In this document: piece by piece, positions 62,118-64,000 of the stretch | Position numbering within the stretch: the first letter of the stretch is position 1 | Layout of the letters: each line of letters begins with the position of its first letter | Notes under the pieces: generated by a model | The model's database searches: none | Told to the model about the DNA's origin: nothing | The model's input: the letters and a program-made list of their open reading frames with translations, nothing else | Assembly: GCF_004745865.1 (NCBI RefSeq) | Contig: NZ_SRKZ01000008.1 | Location: 142,660 to 206,659, forward strand | Length of the DNA stretch: 64,000 nucleotides | Source of the DNA: Hymenobacter wooponensis | GTDB taxonomy: Bacteria; Bacteroidota; Bacteroidia; Cytophagales; Hymenobacteraceae | Reading direction: 5' to 3' | Program-made: the position numbers and the translations under genes

Positions 62118-64000
62118 GTGAAATACCTGTTGGCGCTCTTGTTGTTGCTTGCCTTTACCAGCCAAGCGGAGCCCTACTACCCCATCCTGAGCAAGACCGA
62201 GGCGGAGAGCCTGCGTAGCCGACTACTGCGAAGCGCGCCCGATACCAACCGGGTGAAGCTGTTGGTGCAATGGAGCAACGACCTGTCGTCCCGCTCCTAT
62301 TACCTGCAAAAGCCGGACACCATCGCAGTGTGCATTCGCCAGGCGCAGGCCCTGAGCAAATCCTTACAGTATGTTGCTGGGCAAATAGATGCGGACTACG
62401 CGCTAGGGTACTTACTGCGCAAAGACCCGGGCGGGCGGGAAGCTGTATTGCAGGCCCTGGCGCGCAGCCAGCAGCGGCACGACCGGCGCCGGCAAGCCAT
62501 TGGCTGGTACCTGCTCAGCGAAACCTACGAGAAATCGATGGCGCTCCACCCGCAGCGGATTCGGTACTTCGAGCAGGCCATTCGGTTGTTTGGGGAAGTG
62601 CACGACCCGGTGCAGCAGGCCCGAGTGCTCCGCGAGCTAGCGGATGCTTACCTAATGCAGGGCAAGCCGGCCCGGGCGAAGGAAGAACTGCTGCGCAGCC
62701 TTGCCCTGTATAAAGCGGCCGGCTACCGCAAGCAGCATTCTACCCTCGACCTGCTCGCCGCCACCAACGATGCGCTGGGCAATTACAAAGACGCCCTCCA
62801 GTACGCGCTGGCGGCCGTGGCAAGTGCCAAGCGCAGCCAAGATACCCTGATGCTGTGCACCTACTACATGCGGGTGGGCGCCGTGTACCAGCAGTTTGAC
62901 CAGCGGGAAAAGATAATTCAGTACTATCGGCTGGCCATGCGCAGCGCCGAAGCCAACGACTATACCGATACGGCGCTGGGCTTGGCTTCCACCATTGCCC
63001 GTGTCCTGCTGGCTGAAAATCGGCCGCAGGAGGCACTGGCGCTCATTCTGAAAAAGAGCAAGGCGTACCCGCCGCAGGATGATTACTCCCGCCAGAAGGT
63101 GGCTCAGGGGCTTATTAGCTGCTACCTGCGCACCAAGCAGTATGACCTCGCTACGGCCTATTGCCAGCAAGTAGAATCCTACCTTAAGAGCAAGAATGTT
63201 TCTACTGATTACCGCGTGCTGCACGGGGCCTACCTGACCATTGGGGCGTGCTGCCTGGCCACCAAGCAATACTCTAAAGCGCGGGCATACCTCCTGAAAT
63301 CATTGGCCGCGGGCCAAGTGGTGCTTACTCGCGGCAGTCTGGCCCACACCTGCCTACTCCTGTCCAAAGTTGATTCGGCCCAAGGTAATCTACCCTCCGC
63401 TCTTGCCTATTACAAGCGCTACAAAGCCATCAACGACAGCATCTACAGCGAGAAGAACAGCAAGCAGATGGCTGCCTTGCAGATTCAGTACGACACCGAG
63501 AAGCGTGAGCAAAGCATTGCCCTGCTCACCAAACGAAATCAGCTGCAGCAGCTTACTATCCGCCAGCGTGAGTTGCAGCGCAATGCCGTGCTTGGAGGTA
63601 CAGGCCTGCTGGTGTTAGTGCTAGGCCTGGGGTACAACCGGTACCGACTGAAACAGCGCAGCACCCGCTTGCTAGAGCAGAAGCAACGCGCCTTGGAAGC
63701 GCAACAGGCCGAAATCCACCGCAAGAACGCGGCCCTGGAGCAGGTGCTAGGCGAGAAAGACCAGCTGCTAGAAGAACGGCAAGAGCTGCTGGTAGAGAAA
63801 GACTGGATGCTAAAAGAGATTCACCACCGGGTCAAGAACAACCTGCAAGTGGTCAGCAGCTTGCTCTCTACCCAGTCGCGCCACTTGCACGACCCGCAAG
63901 CGGTGGCCGCCATCCGTGAGAGCCAGAACCGGGTGCAGGTCATGGCCCTGCTGCACCAGAAGCTCTACCAGGCCGACCACCTCGGCCGCGTGAACCTGGC
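62118..64000 (+). CDS. TPR-containing sensor histidine kinase (partial, 3' end outside window)
   Basis: 628 residues in the window from a GTG start (product beginning MKYLLALLLLLAFTSQAEPY). Layout equals the paralogue at 49912: signal peptide, TPR half (KPARAKEELLRSLALYKAAG, TKQYSKARAYLLKSLAAG), membrane helix (GGTGLLVLVLGLGYNRY), coiled coil and HisKA_2 region EIHHRVKNNLQVVSS. The TPR half is clearly diverged from the paralogue while the last 307 bp are identical. The HATPase domain lies beyond the window. Confidence 0.93.
   Translation, partial: MKYLLALLLLLAFTSQAEPYYPILSKTEAESLRSRLLRSAPDTNRVKLLVQWSNDLSSRSYYLQKPDTIAVCIRQAQALSKSLQYVAGQIDADYALGYLLRKDPGGREAVLQALARSQQRHDRRRQAIGWYLLSETYEKSMALHPQRIRYFEQAIRLFGEVHDPVQQARVLRELADAYLMQGKPARAKEELLRSLALYKAAGYRKQHSTLDLLAATNDALGNYKDALQYALAAVASAKRSQDTLMLCTYYMRVGAVYQQFDQREKIIQYYRLAMRSAEANDYTDTALGLASTIARVLLAENRPQEALALILKKSKAYPPQDDYSRQKVAQGLISCYLRTKQYDLATAYCQQVESYLKSKNVSTDYRVLHGAYLTIGACCLATKQYSKARAYLLKSLAAGQVVLTRGSLAHTCLLLSKVDSAQGNLPSALAYYKRYKAINDSIYSEKNSKQMAALQIQYDTEKREQSIALLTKRNQLQQLTIRQRELQRNAVLGGTGLLVLVLGLGYNRYRLKQRSTRLLEQKQRALEAQQAEIHRKNAALEQVLGEKDQLLEERQELLVEKDWMLKEIHHRVKNNLQVVSSLLSTQSRHLHDPQAVAAIRESQNRVQVMALLHQKLYQADHLGRVNL
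63694..64000 (+). repeat. Direct repeat, copy 2 (identical to 51497-51803)
   Basis: See copy 1. Sequence immediately left (63693 against 51496) already differs, giving a sharp left boundary inside the coiled-coil coding region; the right boundary is outside the window. Confidence 0.95.

Noticed and set aside
1..64000. CRISPR arrays, tRNA/rRNA genes, intact IS elements
   Set aside because: Looked for regularly spaced repeats, cloverleaf signatures and transposase motifs while reading; none seen. A tRNA scan was not possible here.

Overview
The window looks like chromosome of a GC-rich Bacteroidota bacterium of the Hymenobacter type. The support is a SusC/SusD pair, a type IX secretion (T9SS) C-terminal sorting domain, TAnnTTTG-like -7 elements, HxxxPS-free GC-rich coding with many AraC/Crp/SDR genes, and aerobic environmental metabolism. 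The genus is an inference. No rRNA, tRNA, CRISPR array or intact transposase was seen.

Layout. 0-4.8 kb: an efflux operon (ABC ATPase cut by the window edge, plus a MacA/HlyD adaptor) divergent from an NtrC-type response regulator and its histidine kinase. 4.9-9.7 kb: decayed DNA with remnants of an SDR, an alpha/beta hydrolase, the tail of ribonucleotide reductase NrdB and a TonB C-terminus, around an intact LuxR-type regulator and a small lipoprotein. 9.7-21.2 kb: a chitin/GlcNAc utilisation locus on the minus strand (nagB-PIG-L fusion, GH18, SusC, SusD, GH20) facing a divergent LacI-type regulator, with two exact 16-bp operator-like repeats between them. 21.5-36.2 kb: one-component regulators beside short-chain dehydrogenases (AraC/SDR twice, Crp/SDR once), an acyltransferase, a VOC protein, a DeoR regulator beside a dead MFS gene, a CE15-like esterase, and an ECF sigma / membrane protein / hydrolase operon. 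36.6-49 kb: a mosaic of orphan genes (T9SS protein with FG-GAP and malectin domains, GNAT, propeller lipoprotein, esterase) and many gene fragments, including an abortive-infection (Abi_C-like) C-terminus and a serine-recombinase C-terminus. 48.4-64 kb: a TlpA-like thioredoxin, a TPR sensor kinase, an MFS transporter, an HSL-type hydrolase, an outer-membrane porin, a complete PaoABC-like molybdenum aldehyde dehydrogenase, a frameshifted Old-Yellow-Enzyme gene, and a second TPR sensor kinase cut by the window end.

How the genes work together. In the chitin locus SusCD should import oligosaccharides that GH18 and GH20 trim to GlcNAc, and NagB with its PIG-L domain should feed it to fructose-6-phosphate under LacI control. 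In the last 15 kb, five FNR-like palindromes (TTGAY-N4-RTCAA) sit in front of the thioredoxin, kinase, MFS, porin and Pao genes, suggesting one Crp/FNR-family regulon. The two TPR kinases share at least 307 identical bases across the phosphoacceptor region while their sensor halves differ, which points to recent gene conversion or sensor swapping. A Crp/Fnr gene at 29.6 kb and the SDR after it carry matching TTACC-N4-GGTAA sites, each exactly 22 bp before a -7-like element.

All function calls come from reading translated sequence; no database search was run.
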